A DNA stretch of 64,000 nucleotides, taken from NCBI RefSeq assembly GCF_023856365.1, contig NC_064539.1:30182118-30246117 (forward strand), given 5' to 3'. The DNA is from Brienomyrus brachyistius (Eukaryota; Chordata; Actinopteri; Osteoglossiformes; Mormyridae). This document shows positions 1-53,116 of this stretch, piece by piece. The notes beneath the pieces were generated by a model. The model was not told the DNA's origin, did not search any database, and saw nothing but the letters and a program-made list of their open reading frames with translations. The translations under genes were made by a program, and so were the position numbers. Each line of letters opens with the position of its first letter. Position 1 is the first letter of the stretch.

Positions 1-552
1 AGGGTTGCTTTTCTATATACAGTCAGACCAGGTTCCGTCCTGACAGTACCCCGAGTTTCCATCATCCATCAAACACTGCACCCCCCCCGCCTGCCCCCCC
101 AGCCTGCCCCCAGCTCGGGGGTCGAGGCTCGCGTCCTCGCAAGCATCCCGGGGCTGTGATGGCGGGTCACAGGATTCTCCTGCCGGTGCCCCGGGGGCAG
201 CGAGTCCATCATCCCCCATGTCCTTGTGTCTTTTGCGTTTTTCCCCGGACGGCAGTTTGAAGCGTGTTGATATCTGGGGACGTCTGGGACTGGAGCACGT
301 CCTGAATTTGAGACACCTTGAAGTGTCTCAAGTAAAATGTTTATATTGGCACTTTATGCACTTCATTTATCTCTGACACTGGGGAGGAAGAGGGTAGGAG
401 TGTGGGGTGGGGGGACAGATTAGTCAGCTGTCCTGGGGGGTTTCCCCCTGTTCATATCCAAGAGACATTTTTTTTCAATTTAAATCACAAAAAACATTCT
501 AGCCAAAAGAATATCGTTCTCATGACACCAAAACATTCCACCTCCTTCCAGG

Positions 553-645
<93 letters not shown>

Positions 646-1364
646 ACACACACACACACACACAGAGTCCATGTTCACTATGATATGTCCCAGCAGCCGG
701 AAAAAACAATCACTCCGCATCCCCACTTTGTCCTTCCTAACCCTTGCATAAAGCACCCCCCCCCCCCCCCCCCCAAAAAAAAAAAGTATCCTCCATGGTG
801 CGGTCCAATCCATTCTGGTCTGCTGCAGCATCCCACCAGGCCAGCGCAGACCAGACCAAGAGGCGGGCAGGCTGAGAGGTGGAAAGAGGGTTCAGCGTAG
901 GAGGTGGAGGAGCTGGTGCTGGGCCTGGAGGGCAGAAGCTGGGCCTGAGGCCAAGGCCGAGGGAGCCGTCGGAACCAGGAGGCAGGGGCCTCTGTCCCCA
1001 TGCAGCTACTTCAGTGCCCCCCTGCACCACCCTACGGTCCCTGAAATGCCACCGACTGCATTTCTTTGGTTGACTCACTTCCTTCCCAGTCCGACCCTAG
1101 CGAGCCTGGCTCTGACCGGCCCAAAACGTCGACTGTCAGATTCTATTGGCCGCTGCTGGAAGGGAAATTCAGACTCTGGTACGAAAGCCGAATCTGTGTC
1201 AATCGTACATCTTAAACGGAGTGGGGGTCTCGGCATGTTTCGGCTTACTGGAGATCACCGTCATCAAACCTCATCAGGAATAGTCCCCAGACTAGGCACA
1301 GATAACCAGCAGTGCTCTAAGAGGCCACCAGAGGGCGCCAGAAGCACAGTGGCTGCATCCATTG
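1..1364. other. unassigned flank with simple repeats
   Basis: No gene is recognised. The stretch could be distal grk3 3' UTR or the tail of a neighbouring gene. It includes a CA repeat (554-664), a C run followed by an A run (755-785) and GC-rich DNA. On the minus strand a reading frame from about 270 down to 13 follows a CCCCAG and contains GEKRKRHKD, but no homology is recognised. Confidence 0.4.
554..664. repeat. (CA)n microsatellite
   Basis: A nearly perfect CA dinucleotide run of about 110 bp with one interruption near 644. Predicted reading frames here are artefacts of the repeat. Confidence 0.97.
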
Positions 1365-1864
1365 NNNNNNNNNNNNNNNNNNNNNNNNNNNNNNNNNNNN
1401 NNNNNNNNNNNNNNNNNNNNNNNNNNNNNNNNNNNNNNNNNNNNNNNNNNNNNNNNNNNNNNNNNNNNNNNNNNNNNNNNNNNNNNNNNNNNNNNNNNNN
1501 NNNNNNNNNNNNNNNNNNNNNNNNNNNNNNNNNNNNNNNNNNNNNNNNNNNNNNNNNNNNNNNNNNNNNNNNNNNNNNNNNNNNNNNNNNNNNNNNNNNN
1601 NNNNNNNNNNNNNNNNNNNNNNNNNNNNNNNNNNNNNNNNNNNNNNNNNNNNNNNNNNNNNNNNNNNNNNNNNNNNNNNNNNNNNNNNNNNNNNNNNNNN
1701 NNNNNNNNNNNNNNNNNNNNNNNNNNNNNNNNNNNNNNNNNNNNNNNNNNNNNNNNNNNNNNNNNNNNNNNNNNNNNNNNNNNNNNNNNNNNNNNNNNNN
1801 NNNNNNNNNNNNNNNNNNNNNNNNNNNNNNNNNNNNNNNNNNNNNNNNNNNNNNNNNNNNNNNN
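1365..1864. other. assembly gap (500 N)
   Basis: 500 consecutive N. The round length suggests a placeholder of unknown true size. Any reading frame across it is meaningless. Confidence 0.99.
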
Positions 1865-2044
1865 GCAAGTGGAGTTCTGACAGCAGCACACTCCGTTGTC
1901 GGACACAAAGGTATTCTTTCTCTTTGTCAGAGGCAGGCTGTGGGCAGGAGGGGTAACTGGATGCTGTCGTTATGCTAGGGGCAGATCTAAGCTAGGGCTG
2001 GAGGGGGCATGGGCGAGCGGGCGGGCAGGCAGGCGGCGGGGGGC
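1865..2044 (-). other. grk3: probable start of the grk3 3' untranslated region
   Basis: Sequence directly after the grk3 stop codon, up to the assembly gap. No minus-strand AATAAA is seen here, so the true transcript end lies in or beyond the gap. Confidence 0.5.
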
Positions 2045-42363
<40,319 letters not shown>

Positions 42364-44900
42364 CTTCAGCCCCCGGGGTTAGCCCAAATCGATGCGAGAC
42401 TGCCCTGGGAAAGTCGTGGGGACGCGGAGGCGAAGCCGCACCGAGGAAGGTGCCTGTATCTCAGGATCAAAAGCCAGACGCCGCGGGGTCTGGGGATCCA
42501 GGAGGGGCGGAGAGGAGGGGAGCAAACGCGGGGCTCGGGGGTCGCGCAATGCTTAATCTCCTCGCTTCTGGGGTGCCGGTTATTCCTCGCCTGCTTGCAA
42601 TGCTCAGAGTTTCATCCAGAAAGGCATAGTGACTATGCCGGCCGAGGTAAAAAGGTATATTCGGAGATGTTGCGATTTCAGACGCAGATCGGCTGTTAAG
42701 ATTCGCGGTGGCTCTTGCAAAAGCACAGAAACAGGGTAGCGTTCTCATCAACGCATTATCCGATTCACCAAACGTGGCAGAATATGTCACCAGTTCAGTG
42801 AGTTAATTCCGACAGCACTGACAGTAGTCTAATAGATGTTGCAAATTTTTATTTTAATTTTTTTTATCCCACTCCCCCCTCCCCAACACGCTTTGTCAAG
42901 AAGCCACAACGTTGCTGATTGAAACACACGGTCGGGTCGTAGCAAAAATTTACCAGCACTTAAACCAAGTGACCCAACTGGGCGAAATGTTAATGCTGCG
43001 GTGTAATACAGCAACTATATATCATCAGTGGGCATGCAGAAAAAAATGGCAGATATAAGATAGGTCTGTATTTTATGATGCATCCACATTTAAAATAAGT
43101 AGCTCATTTATATAAATATATATTTTAAAACGGTACGGAACTGTCCAACACACATCAAACCCAGTGAGCTGGTGATGAACTAGAGTCAAAATACAATCTC
43201 CATTTTGAAGACAATATTAAAACAGCGACGATGTAATAATAAAAAGCAGCTAGAGACTACAGACGGTATAAAAGATGAACGACTTGTGCGCCACTGTAAA
43301 TCCGTATGCCGAAGACCACCTCATATTTATATCGGGAAATATTCATGCATCGGGGGAAAAAAAAGACAGAAAATATCAAATTTTGCTACCAAATTCACGC
43401 CACGTTTGTTTATGGTCGCGCTCGTCGCCTCGCTTCCTGCTACTCAAACCTCCGCCGATACTGCAAAAGGAAGCACCGGCGACCAGCTAGTTAATGTTAA
43501 CAAGGCGACTAGTTAATTGTCTACGAGCGTCTGTAAACACGGGAGACGCGCGTGTAGCCCTAAGGTACTCAAACATGGCTGGCTAGCTATCAGAAACACT
43601 AAATTAATAGCTGTGTAGTGCCTGAGAATGACAAGCAGAAAACTGAAACCAACTCGACGGCTTCTCCATTTTCTTGGCCAAGAAGGGGGTGCGACTGACT
43701 CCGTCCCCCCCTCCAGTTAACGACCTGATACTTCGTTAGCAACTCCAGCTACCATACACCTTAAGTTCAAATGAGCGATTTGATTAACAAGCCCCTAATT
43801 AATTAGCTCTCTCTAGCGCGATACTGACCGGTTAACCCCAGCCAGCTCCTTGGTAACTAGTAGGCAACTCCGGTTAATCAACAAGCCAGTTAATCGGGTC
43901 TAAAATAAGCAGCCTGGCAGGTAACTTCCTCAAATCTGCCAAATGCAGCCTGAAGCTGCCTGGTTCCGCCACCTCGTCAGCCTACCCAGTTCCTCTAATT
44001 TTTTCTGTCTTTCTGTGTTGCGGGTGTTTTTCTAGCGTTTTTCCCCCCTCTTGCGGCGGGGGGGAGGGGACGACGGAAAAGGAAATTAGCAGAACGTTAG
44101 CAAGCAGGCTAACTATTTAGATGGCAGCCTCTCCGCCCCGAGTTAAAGCCGTGCCACTCTTCCTGTCCTTTGACAACCCCCAACACTGATATGTCTGTTG
44201 TTTTCTCAGCTTGGTTAATGGAATAATAGAGATATTCCTTAAAAAAATCTGAGGAAAGGGCAAGCTGGCTAACATTCGCTAGCTCTTGCGAAACTTCATT
44301 ATCCTCTTTTTCGGTCAATGGTGACAACCGTCACAAGACGCCGCGCGCTCGCCGCCTATTAAACTAAGCGTCAGTGCAATTAAACATGAAACCGGCCACC
44401 CAGCTCCCGTCTGGCCCGCCTTCCCCCACCGCTCTACCAAGCCGCGACCACCCCACACATCCGATAACGTCGCTTTTCCTCCCCTCTTAAGGCAATTTCC
44501 TCCCGCCCAAGCATCCGCAACCGAGGCGCAGCCGATGCTCCGGTGCGAGTCGCGATGACTGGTCGTCTGTCGCCGACAGCATCGGGGGACGCGCCAGCGA
44601 GTCCGCGCTCTTGTTCCTAGTCGTTGACTCCGTTAAAAAAAAAACGCAATACGCGTCGCTTCGTTTCCGTCCAATCTTTTTGCTTCTCTTTCTCCCGGCG
44701 TGAAACCACTGTCCGGTTTTCACGGCTCAAAGCGCGTGTATTTCTCACACTCTGAGAGCCCCCACTTCCTCCGGCGTCGGTTGTGCGCGAAACACGGAAG
44801 CGGAGTCTGCGGATCGACCTCAGCCCAAGCGCACTGCGCTGACAGCAGCGGGGCCGGCGCGCTACCGCCGTGCATTAAAGCGCCATGTTATTTCCAACAC
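42364..44900 (-). promoter_or_regulatory. grk3: CpG-rich 5' flank of grk3, probable 5' UTR and promoter
   Basis: CpG-rich DNA surrounds the start exon (42200-42560) and recurs at about 44330-44880 with runs such as GACGCCGCGCGCTCGCCGCC. CpG islands mark promoters of widely expressed vertebrate genes. The transcription start cannot be fixed by eye; the distal island could be a second promoter. Confidence 0.45.
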
Positions 44901-46556
44901 ACCAGACCTGTCACATGCTTCATGCGGGGCAGCCTGTGGTGCTGCGAAATGTCCCCAAGACACCCAGGCATAGACTAATTGGGCTGCTTCACGGTTTCCA
45001 AAGCAAGGCCACATTTTGTCGATATATGCAGTAACATGTTAAAAACCACTCAGTGGTCTGTATTATGTGGATCGCTGATATTACACCGTAAAACATAGTT
45101 TTTAAAAGAAAACCGCGTGTCACCGTGGATCTTGTTTTTGTCACCCGTGAATTTTGTTACGGTTTTACTTTCCATATTTTGAGCCATCACTTATAAACTA
45201 TAAACTAACAGACTGGTTTGATTGTTACGATTCTTTAAATGGCATATGGACCGTGTCACCTATCTTTGGACTGATTTATCGCAAACTGCAAAATAGTAGG
45301 AGCCTCCTCTTTCTGGGACAGAAGAGTTTATTTTTGTTGCAAACAACGTGATCCGCTTTCTCCAAGTCACAATGCTCACAGAAAGGCCTGGGACTTTTAT
45401 TGCAAATTTATTGGTTTCATAACAAAAACATATTAAGTAATGTTTAACATGTCTGCACAGACATTTTACTTTTATTGCCATTTTTTGACTCATTCCTTCA
45501 GTTCTGTTCTTGCCATTTTGCTATTAAATGCAGTTCTAGTCATTGACTCACAAAGGAATACTAAATATTAATGCCTGATGTTTTATGTTATTGCAAAGGG
45601 CCGGGCTACTGATTAAATTAAACAGACTGCTTCTCAATGAACTTTTTTTTTTTTTTTTTTAACTCAAAACAACTGTTTTAGAAGTATAATTTTGGTTTTA
45701 ATTAATTAATTAATTATTGAATGTTTTACTTAAAGCTACTCGCTGTTTTTAATGTGATATTTTTGTAAACAACTTAAAGTAATGGTTTTTATTGTAAAAC
45801 CAATACATTTGCAATATTTTTTTGCTGAATTAAGCAAGCGTCATAAGACTTTCCGTGAGCACTGTGTGTGTGTCTGTGTGTATTCGTGCAAGTTTGTTTT
45901 ATCTGAACACTATATCAAAATACAGCCTACAGCTTCAATAAACGAGAATATCACGGCACGCTTACAGGTTTCTTTCCGGCAAGGGACGCATGAATCGCTT
46001 TTGAGAGTTTGGCTCACCCTAGTGGCCACAAAATGTAATTTCAGGCCTTTTTTCTGTCGCGTCAATAGAGACTTTTTCTCGCTTGTCATTTGCAATCTGG
46101 TCATTCCTTCGTCTGAAAAGAAATAGACGAGACACTGCTGCGTAAATTCAGCTGTGGATTTCGCCAAAATACAAAATCGCGTCATTCGTTTCTCATTTTA
46201 GGCTTGATTAGCTAGACAATAACGTCGTTTAGACAGATAATACACAACGTTTATTCATACTTTGTCTTCATGGTTCACAGTGTGTTTTGTTCCTTTGCTG
46301 CTGCATATAAACTAATTTCCCCAGACGATCAATAGAGTATATCTATAAATTAATGAACAAACAAAAACAATGCAGTCTCTTATGTTCACACCACCTGCAG
46401 GAAGAGCCATAGGACAAGTGCCTTGGGTGGAGGTTAAAGACAGAGGCCTTGGTGGACTTTATCATATACACAATATTAGCTTTTAAAAATGGGGTTGAAT
46501 TATGGTATAATATCCCCAACAACATCAAGTTTAATTTATATAGTGTCTTTCACCAA

Positions 46557-46760
46557 CAGAGTGCAGTGGGTGGAGTAGTGGCTCTGAGGCTAAGGATAGG
46601 TGTCAGTCCTGGAAGGTTGCTTGTTCAAATCCCACAGATGCCTGGAGTGATTCTACCCAATTGGGCCCTTGAGCAAGGCCCTTAACCTGCAATTGCTTCA
46701 TGCTGGGTATGATGCTAATCTACATCCAGCCCGATAAGGAGGTCCTCCAACTTACAGGGA
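46557..46760 (+). mobile_element. tRNA-derived SINE
   Basis: It contains a B-box-like GGTTGCTTGTTCAAATCCCA and the downstream wording GAGCAAGGCCCTTAACCTGC found in many fish SINEs. The A-box part is diverged. Boundaries are approximate. Confidence 0.6.
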
Positions 46761-49700
46761 AAAATGTGGGGGTTGGTGGCAGGATTGGCACTCGAGTAAC
46801 CGGAAAAAAAAACCTCACACTGGTCATTTGGACTGGTGTGGCGCTGAGGTATCACCCCCCGCATGGCTGCACTCCGGTTCTCATCCCTGAGGTGGTTTGT
46901 CATGTGGTGGGTGCAGTAATACACTGTATAATGCTCCTTAGCTCTTTCACCTACGCAAGGATGCTTTCAGAAAAAGAATCCCTGTAGTTAGATTGAAACA
47001 TTGAATTATAGAGACACACAGTAGTAACAGACAGTTTGTTCCCCTCTGGGTCGCGGTGGAGTCATAGCACAGCTCCCTTTGCGCAGTACAGGCTGCTGCT
47101 GGGGCGTCACTGCTGGGAGCGGATCTGGGCGACGTGTAGGTGACAGTCAAACTCCCTGAAGAGCTTAGGCCCCCCCCATAGTGGAGGTGACATTCCACAG
47201 CGGCATGGCAGCACACACAGCTGGGGAAGCAGCTATAGATGGGATTGGACTGATATTATTATTACCACTTAAACTCCCAGCTTTTACGCACCAATTGCTC
47301 GGAATGAGGATATTTATTATCTTATCTACTGGGTTGTTAACTTTGGTCATCTGCATAACATGAGAGTTTCACGCACATGCACTTACAGGTATGTAATGGT
47401 TATATTACCTTGTGACTAGTCTGTAGGATTTGCACAATACCCCAACACATTTGATGTAGCCAATTTTAGGTTCATATTGGAATAATGTAGATTTGCGGGA
47501 GGTTGTCTTGCATGAGCGTGACAGTCTGAAAGCGTGAGAGTTGGCCACCCTGCGTCCATGACGATTGCTGTTTCACATCCTTGACAATGGTATCCTTGGG
47601 CAAGTTAATCCTACATCAGTAAAAACACAACTGGTTAAACTGTAGCATTGTAAGGTGCGTTATTTGCTTTGGATTAAAGTGTCTGCTGCACCCTTAGACA
47701 AAAAAACACACACAGTGATGTAGATGGGCAATTTACCAATAATTTTTATTGTACAGTAAGTGCTTTAAGGTAAAGGGCAACAGCAGAATTGTTCATGTGG
47801 GTTTAATGTGCATCATCCAGCTTTGTGGCAACAAGTGTAAGTGTTGGCTCTGAGCACACTAGTGCTCCAGGATGGGCACTAATGGGGCTGCACCATCCCA
47901 TGGTGTGCAGTGAGGGGCAGACGTCCCTCCTCGCCCTTGTAGCCAAGGAGGCTTTTCTTAGATCAGCATATGACATCCTTGTGGTTATGGGGAGCAGCAC
48001 TTAACAATGAAGTTACAGCACCTCTTACATTGCTGCTAAGTCTGCTGTGACGTGCCTAACATCTTGCTCAGGCCAGGAACACGTGCTGCTCCGGCATTCA
48101 GATGTGTCCCAGGCCTCTCTACCATCTCACCAAATGGCACAACTGTAGACCCTCTGCAGGGACCTAAAATAGCAACCTTCAAGTACAAAATTCATCTTTA
48201 ACCATGTTGGTCATAACCTGCTCACTCTCTTGTTATGATATGAGTTGCGGGCACGACAGAGTGGGAGGGGTTGCAGTGTAATGGGGCGGGGGAGCTCATG
48301 GAAAATGATATGGGCGTAAAGGGGTTCAGTCCAGCCCTGGCACCCCTGGCAGGTGGTGTGCTCAGAACACACACAGCTGAGGGGGGGCGGGGGGAGGTCT
48401 ACGTCTAATAGCCATAAGTAATTGCACCTCAGAGAGCATCGACGTCTCATAAGCAGTAAAATCTACTTTTAAATGCATCATCACCAATCAATATTAGCTA
48501 TTAATTCCCACAGTAATGTAACCCCATCTTCCAAGCTTACATAAATCAGACGTCAGAGCCTTTAAGGATTCAGAAAAGTAAACACCCCCAGCTTTTGTAT
48601 GTGTTTTCACCGACATAGAGAAGCTGGCAAAAGAATATTCATTCGATGCCACCCTCTATGGAATTGTCTGCCTCGGTTGATTGGCATTTTTCTGAAGTGG
48701 GTCTCCACATTAATCAAGTCGGACGTTTTGCATTTGCATTGCTGTTTGCATTGAAGTAGAATCTTCAGAATGTCAAATAAATCTCCATGTAGGAGAGTGA
48801 GGTTCAGAGGTGTGGAGCTGGTTTACAATGGAGTCCCGTCCAGGTAGAAACAGATTGAAAGTGGCTTAGCGTGCTGTCGTCATGAAAGCAATGGAGAAAG
48901 GAAGGTGGCTGAGCAAGTAGCTGTGGTGGAGGCCATGTGGAAATAGGTGCATAAAGGGGTCAGTGGTGTGCTCAGAGAACCAGGCCAGGGAAGGAGTCAA
49001 GAGTGTCGTCAAGCAGGTAATCAAGTAAGTGACACTCTCAAAGCCCGTGACACTGGAGCACTCAGAGGTTGGTTCACGGTGCAAATCCTGGAAGCACTCC
49101 TCGGTAGAGAAATGATGATCTGGAAAAGGCTGAGGTGGAGAACTCAGGGTGGAGGGTGGGGTGGTTAAATACGACAGATGGGACTCAAAAATGTCCCCCT
49201 TGGGCGAGAGTGAGGGCTACATGCAGCGAGACAGGTTCATGTCTGACTAGTGTTACGCTAAAATAGAATAATTTCATATAATAACATTTTAAACTATACT
49301 ATCTATTTTGAATCTAGCAAACAATTGGCTGGTGGGGGGCAGGAGGTGAGGGCTTGAGGGGACGTGCGATTGCTGCTCCTGAATGATAGGACGAAAGCAC
49401 GAATAATCCGATACATTTCACTTGAATATGAAAATGAAATAGACAGCGGAAATAGCCAAATTCAATCTAAATGAGTTTGTGTCATTGAGCACTTTGCTTT
49501 CATGGTTATGGAAAAGTGCGACTAACATAAAGGTCACAGCAAATTGGCCAACAAGGCAGAGATGGGGGGCGCCCTGCTACACGTGCCTTTCAGCGGCCAG
49601 AGGACTTGGTGCATTGCTGAGTCACCTTATCCGGATCAAAGAGAATTGGGGGCAGCAAATACGGTTGTGGAGTCAGGGGGTTACAACGTTACGCACAGGG

Positions 49701-50584
49701 CTTTGGAAAACCCTGGAGTAGATTATGGTGCAGCTGTTCCCACTGGATCTGTGGCTGAATCCATTGGAACCTGTGGCACCCATCTACAGATCCAGCAGTG
49801 GGAGCATGACGAACATTAGTGTGCATAAAACAAATGAACGTAACATAAAAAAACCACCCAGAGAAACTGGTACAGTAGAAGATCATATCAAACTGAGGTT
49901 CTGATGAATCCTTATAAGGCTTCACATATCAGTCATCGTATCATAAAATGTTCATTCATTTCATTGTATGGCTGCTTGTAATAGTCTGTGAGTCTGTTTT
50001 CTCACGGGAAGATTTTACTGCTCACGGTATTTCTGCAGAGAGGCACTGCACATCTCCTTCTAAAGTAGCTTTTGAGGAAATAAACAACATTCAAAAATGA
50101 TATTAAAATATGAAATATCATATTACGTGAGTAATATGAGAAGTAACTAATAGAGATGTGGACAGCTGAGTTCCAGAGAAGTTATACCTGTTTTAAGAAT
50201 TTCATTTCAAGATATTCTGATACGTGGAAGGAAGATTAGGAAGTAAGATTAGGACCTGGAAGATTTTCTTTAGATCCAGTTTTGCAGGTTTTCAGTTCTC
50301 AGAGGAACCGTATGGCAAAGCATTACGCCTCTTGTATCTCGGAACCTCATAGGTATTGTTCTTCCTCCAAACTTTGGAGTTTTTGTTCCTCTCTGATGCT
50401 TTCTGGCTTTTCTTTGTTTCTCACTTCACTTTTCCCTCTTTCATGCCCCATTTTGTATAAATGACGCAGCAATGCATTGCCACACACTCTTGTCAAGTGT
50501 CTTGGTGCAACTTAACATGCTTTTCCTTGTTGAGAAATATGCAAATAAATTGAATTCAAAGACTAAATAGAAGTATATTCGAGT

Positions 50585-50720
50585 GGTTTCTCGGACAGCT
50601 AAGCCTCTGTGCCTGTTATCAGACGGTTGTTGGTTCAAGCCCAGCCTTGGCATGTCTCCAGTTACTTTAGCGAGGCCCTTGACCCTGCACACTGCAGCCC
50701 CCGCTAATCACCCTACCCCC
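50585..50720 (+). mobile_element. tRNA-derived SINE fragment
   Basis: The B-box-like GTTGTTGGTTCAAGCCCAG is followed by GCGAGGCCCTTGACCCTGCA, the same layout as the SINE at 46557. It is probably the same family, truncated, ending near a C run (50708-50729). Confidence 0.6.
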
Positions 50721-51708
50721 CCCCCCCCATACAAAGGTTACTGATCTATAAACAAGACAGTAAATGCCAACGTGACATTGGCTCATCGCTGGAGTCTCCT
50801 CAGGGAAGACATGATGGGAAAGAAGAGAGAGAAGGAGAGAGTGTGGGAGACAGTGAGGGGCATTAAACGACAGCCAGAGAGGGAGAGATGGAGAGGCAGC
50901 ATGTAAAGGACATGTGACCTTAATCATAGCTGCTGTCTGTCGCTCAGGCGCTCATGGTGCTGCTCAAGAATTCAGCGTTAATGAAAATCCATCTGCGCTC
51001 ACTGGTTCCCGACATCGTTGGTTACTTTTGCTGAACAGCGGAAGAGTTTGTCTAAGCAATCTGTCTCTTAGGCAGATAGCAAAGAGTTATTTTAAGAGCT
51101 TTTATTGCGTTTTAGAACATTAGGACAGCAGAGAATTTCATGAAATGATCTAAGTACAATCCTGAGAAGACTGCAGTACTGCTGCACCTGGATGAATCAT
51201 GAGGAATATTAATCTCTATTTTACACATCAGAATTTAGAACCATCCGACCTTGTAAATGAACACGTAATATTTATGCTGCCCCTATGAAGGGTATTGGTG
51301 TGAAATTGTTTTTGATTATCATAATTGCCTTAATCGGATTTATGATGCCATATTTCAGTCTATAGACTAGGACAGCGAATCGTTTGTTTGAAGAGTGGAA
51401 CACAGTGAGTGTTTGTGTCTGTTATAAGCATCTTTTTGTTTGGAAGTGGCTGATTGATTTATGATTGGCTTATGCAAGTTGAGAGTAGTGTGGTGGCTAA
51501 TTTTTTGCCTGTTAAAAAAGATTCTTCTTGTACCCCAGACCCCCCCAATCTGTTTCAGATACATTCAGCCAGACTCTTCACGTTGGGTATTAGAAAGTGA
51601 ATGAGATTTCACTAAGTCTTCGCACTAGTGAGTGGAGACGTGTACAGTTGGTGGGATTGTGAGCGATCAATCAATCTGGTTTAGGTCACTTCCTGATAGT
51701 TATTAATC

Positions 51709-52155
51709 TCCGCCATCCATCCATTGCCTCCTTCTTATCCGGAGTTGGGTCTCTGAGACAGCAGTGTAAGCAGGGATGCCCAGACCTCCACCTTCCCAGC
51801 CACCTCCTCCAGCTCCTCCGGGGGAATCCCAAGGCCTTCCCGGACCAGCCGAGAGATGTAATCTCTCCAGCGTGTCCTGGGTCTGCTCCGGGAACCTCCT
51901 CCCGGCTGGACCTGTCCAAAACACCTCCCCAGGGAGCCACCCAGGAGGAATCCTAGAACAATACCTAAACCACCTCAAGTAGCTCCTTTCAAAGCAGGGG
52001 AGTGGTGGCTTTGGGCTGAGCTCCTCACCCTATCTCTAAGGCTCGGTACAGCCACCCTACAAGGGAAGTTCATTTCAGCCACTTAAATCCATGATCTCAT
52101 TCTTTCGGTCACTACCCAAGCGTGTGAGGGTAGGAATGTAGACCAACTGGTAAAT
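51709..52155 (-). mobile_element. LINE 3' end, L2-type, 5'-truncated
   Basis: On the minus strand a frame reads SSREEVPGADPGHAGEI, SWRRWLGRWRSGHPCL and CCLRDPTPDKKEAMDGW, the familiar C-terminal wording of fish L2-type reverse-transcriptase elements. It ends at 51711 in ATGGATGG-type repeats. The opposite strand carries GAGCTCCTCACCCTATCTCT and TTTCGGTCACTACCCAA. Only the 3' part remains. Confidence 0.7.
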
Positions 52156-52761
52156 TGAACTGGGACTTGGATTACTTTTTATTTTTAATCCAGTTTCCCC
52201 AACAGTGTTAAAACTAGTAATCTTTTGTGTGGTATCTTACACTAAGGTCATTTGCAGAAGACAAACAGCTGGGCATTGATTAAAGTTTAACTATGGGCAA
52301 TACAGTTATTCTCAATGACGACTTTGCGAAGTTGTTTAAACAAGCCGTTTTACGTTTGATAAACAATTTTACTTTGATGGAGGAGTGAGGTAGGGAAACA
52401 GAAACACATTTAGGTGGTTGATCTGCTTAGATAAGAGCAAATATATTAATGCTTCAGGGAAATTGCTTATCACTGCACACTGAAGCTACAGTATTAATAT
52501 ACCTCGTATGTGGCAAAGAATTTAATGGAAGAAAATATGTATAATATGGAATAATATGTTGTTTTTACTCTTGTTCTATGCAGGAAATCTGTACATTAAT
52601 TTTCCAAACTTTCCTCCAGAAGAGAGTGCAGGGGTGAATGACAGAAAGATTCACTTGTGGTTCAGAGAGAGAATGTTTTCATGGAAAAATTGAGATGGAG
52701 AAATCTGTTTCTAACATTAATTTCAGTAGATTTTGTTCGTGCACATAATTGTATACAATAT

Positions 52762-53116
52762 CCATCCATCCATTTTCCAAACCGCTTATCCTATTGGGTC
52801 GCGGGGGGTCCGGAGCCTATCCCGGAATCAATGGGCACGAGGCAGGGAACAACCCAGGATGGGGGGCCAGCCCATCGCAGGGCACACTCACACACCATTC
52901 ACTCACACATGCACACCTACGGGCAATTCAGCAACTCCAATTAGCCTCAGCATGTTTTTGGACTGTGGGGGGAAACCGGAGTACCCGGAGGAAACCCCAC
53001 GACGACACGGGGAGAACATGCAAACTCCACACACATGTGACCCAGGCGGAGACTCGAACCCGGGTCCCAGAGGTGTGAGGCGACAGTGCTAACCACTGCA
53101 CCACCATGCCGCCCCG
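52762..53116 (-). mobile_element. tRNA-derived SINE with L2-like tail and intact target duplication
   Basis: Read on the minus strand it starts CGGGGCGGCATGGTGGTGCA with a B-box GGGTTCGAGTCTC. It continues with TTTGCATGTTCTCCCCGTGT and ends in AGCGGTTTGGAAAATGGATG and ATGGATGG repeats. It is flanked by a perfect 11-bp duplication, GTATACAATAT (52751-52761 and 53117-53127), so this looks like a full and fairly young insertion. Confidence 0.9.

Noticed and set aside
402..831. Open frames of His/Thr or Cys/Val repeats around 402-831
   Set aside because: They are translations of the CA microsatellite on both strands; no coding signal outside the repeat.
1046..1978. Long frames spanning 1046-1978
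   Set aside because: They run through 500 N and exist only because N codons are not stops.
44109..44327. 72-codon minus-strand frame in the grk3 5' flank
   Set aside because: It lacks an ATG at its start and has no homology; more likely chance in promoter-proximal DNA.
49479..49819. Overlapping plus-strand frames of 80-91 codons
   Set aside because: No homology, no convincing splice sites and no conserved motif.
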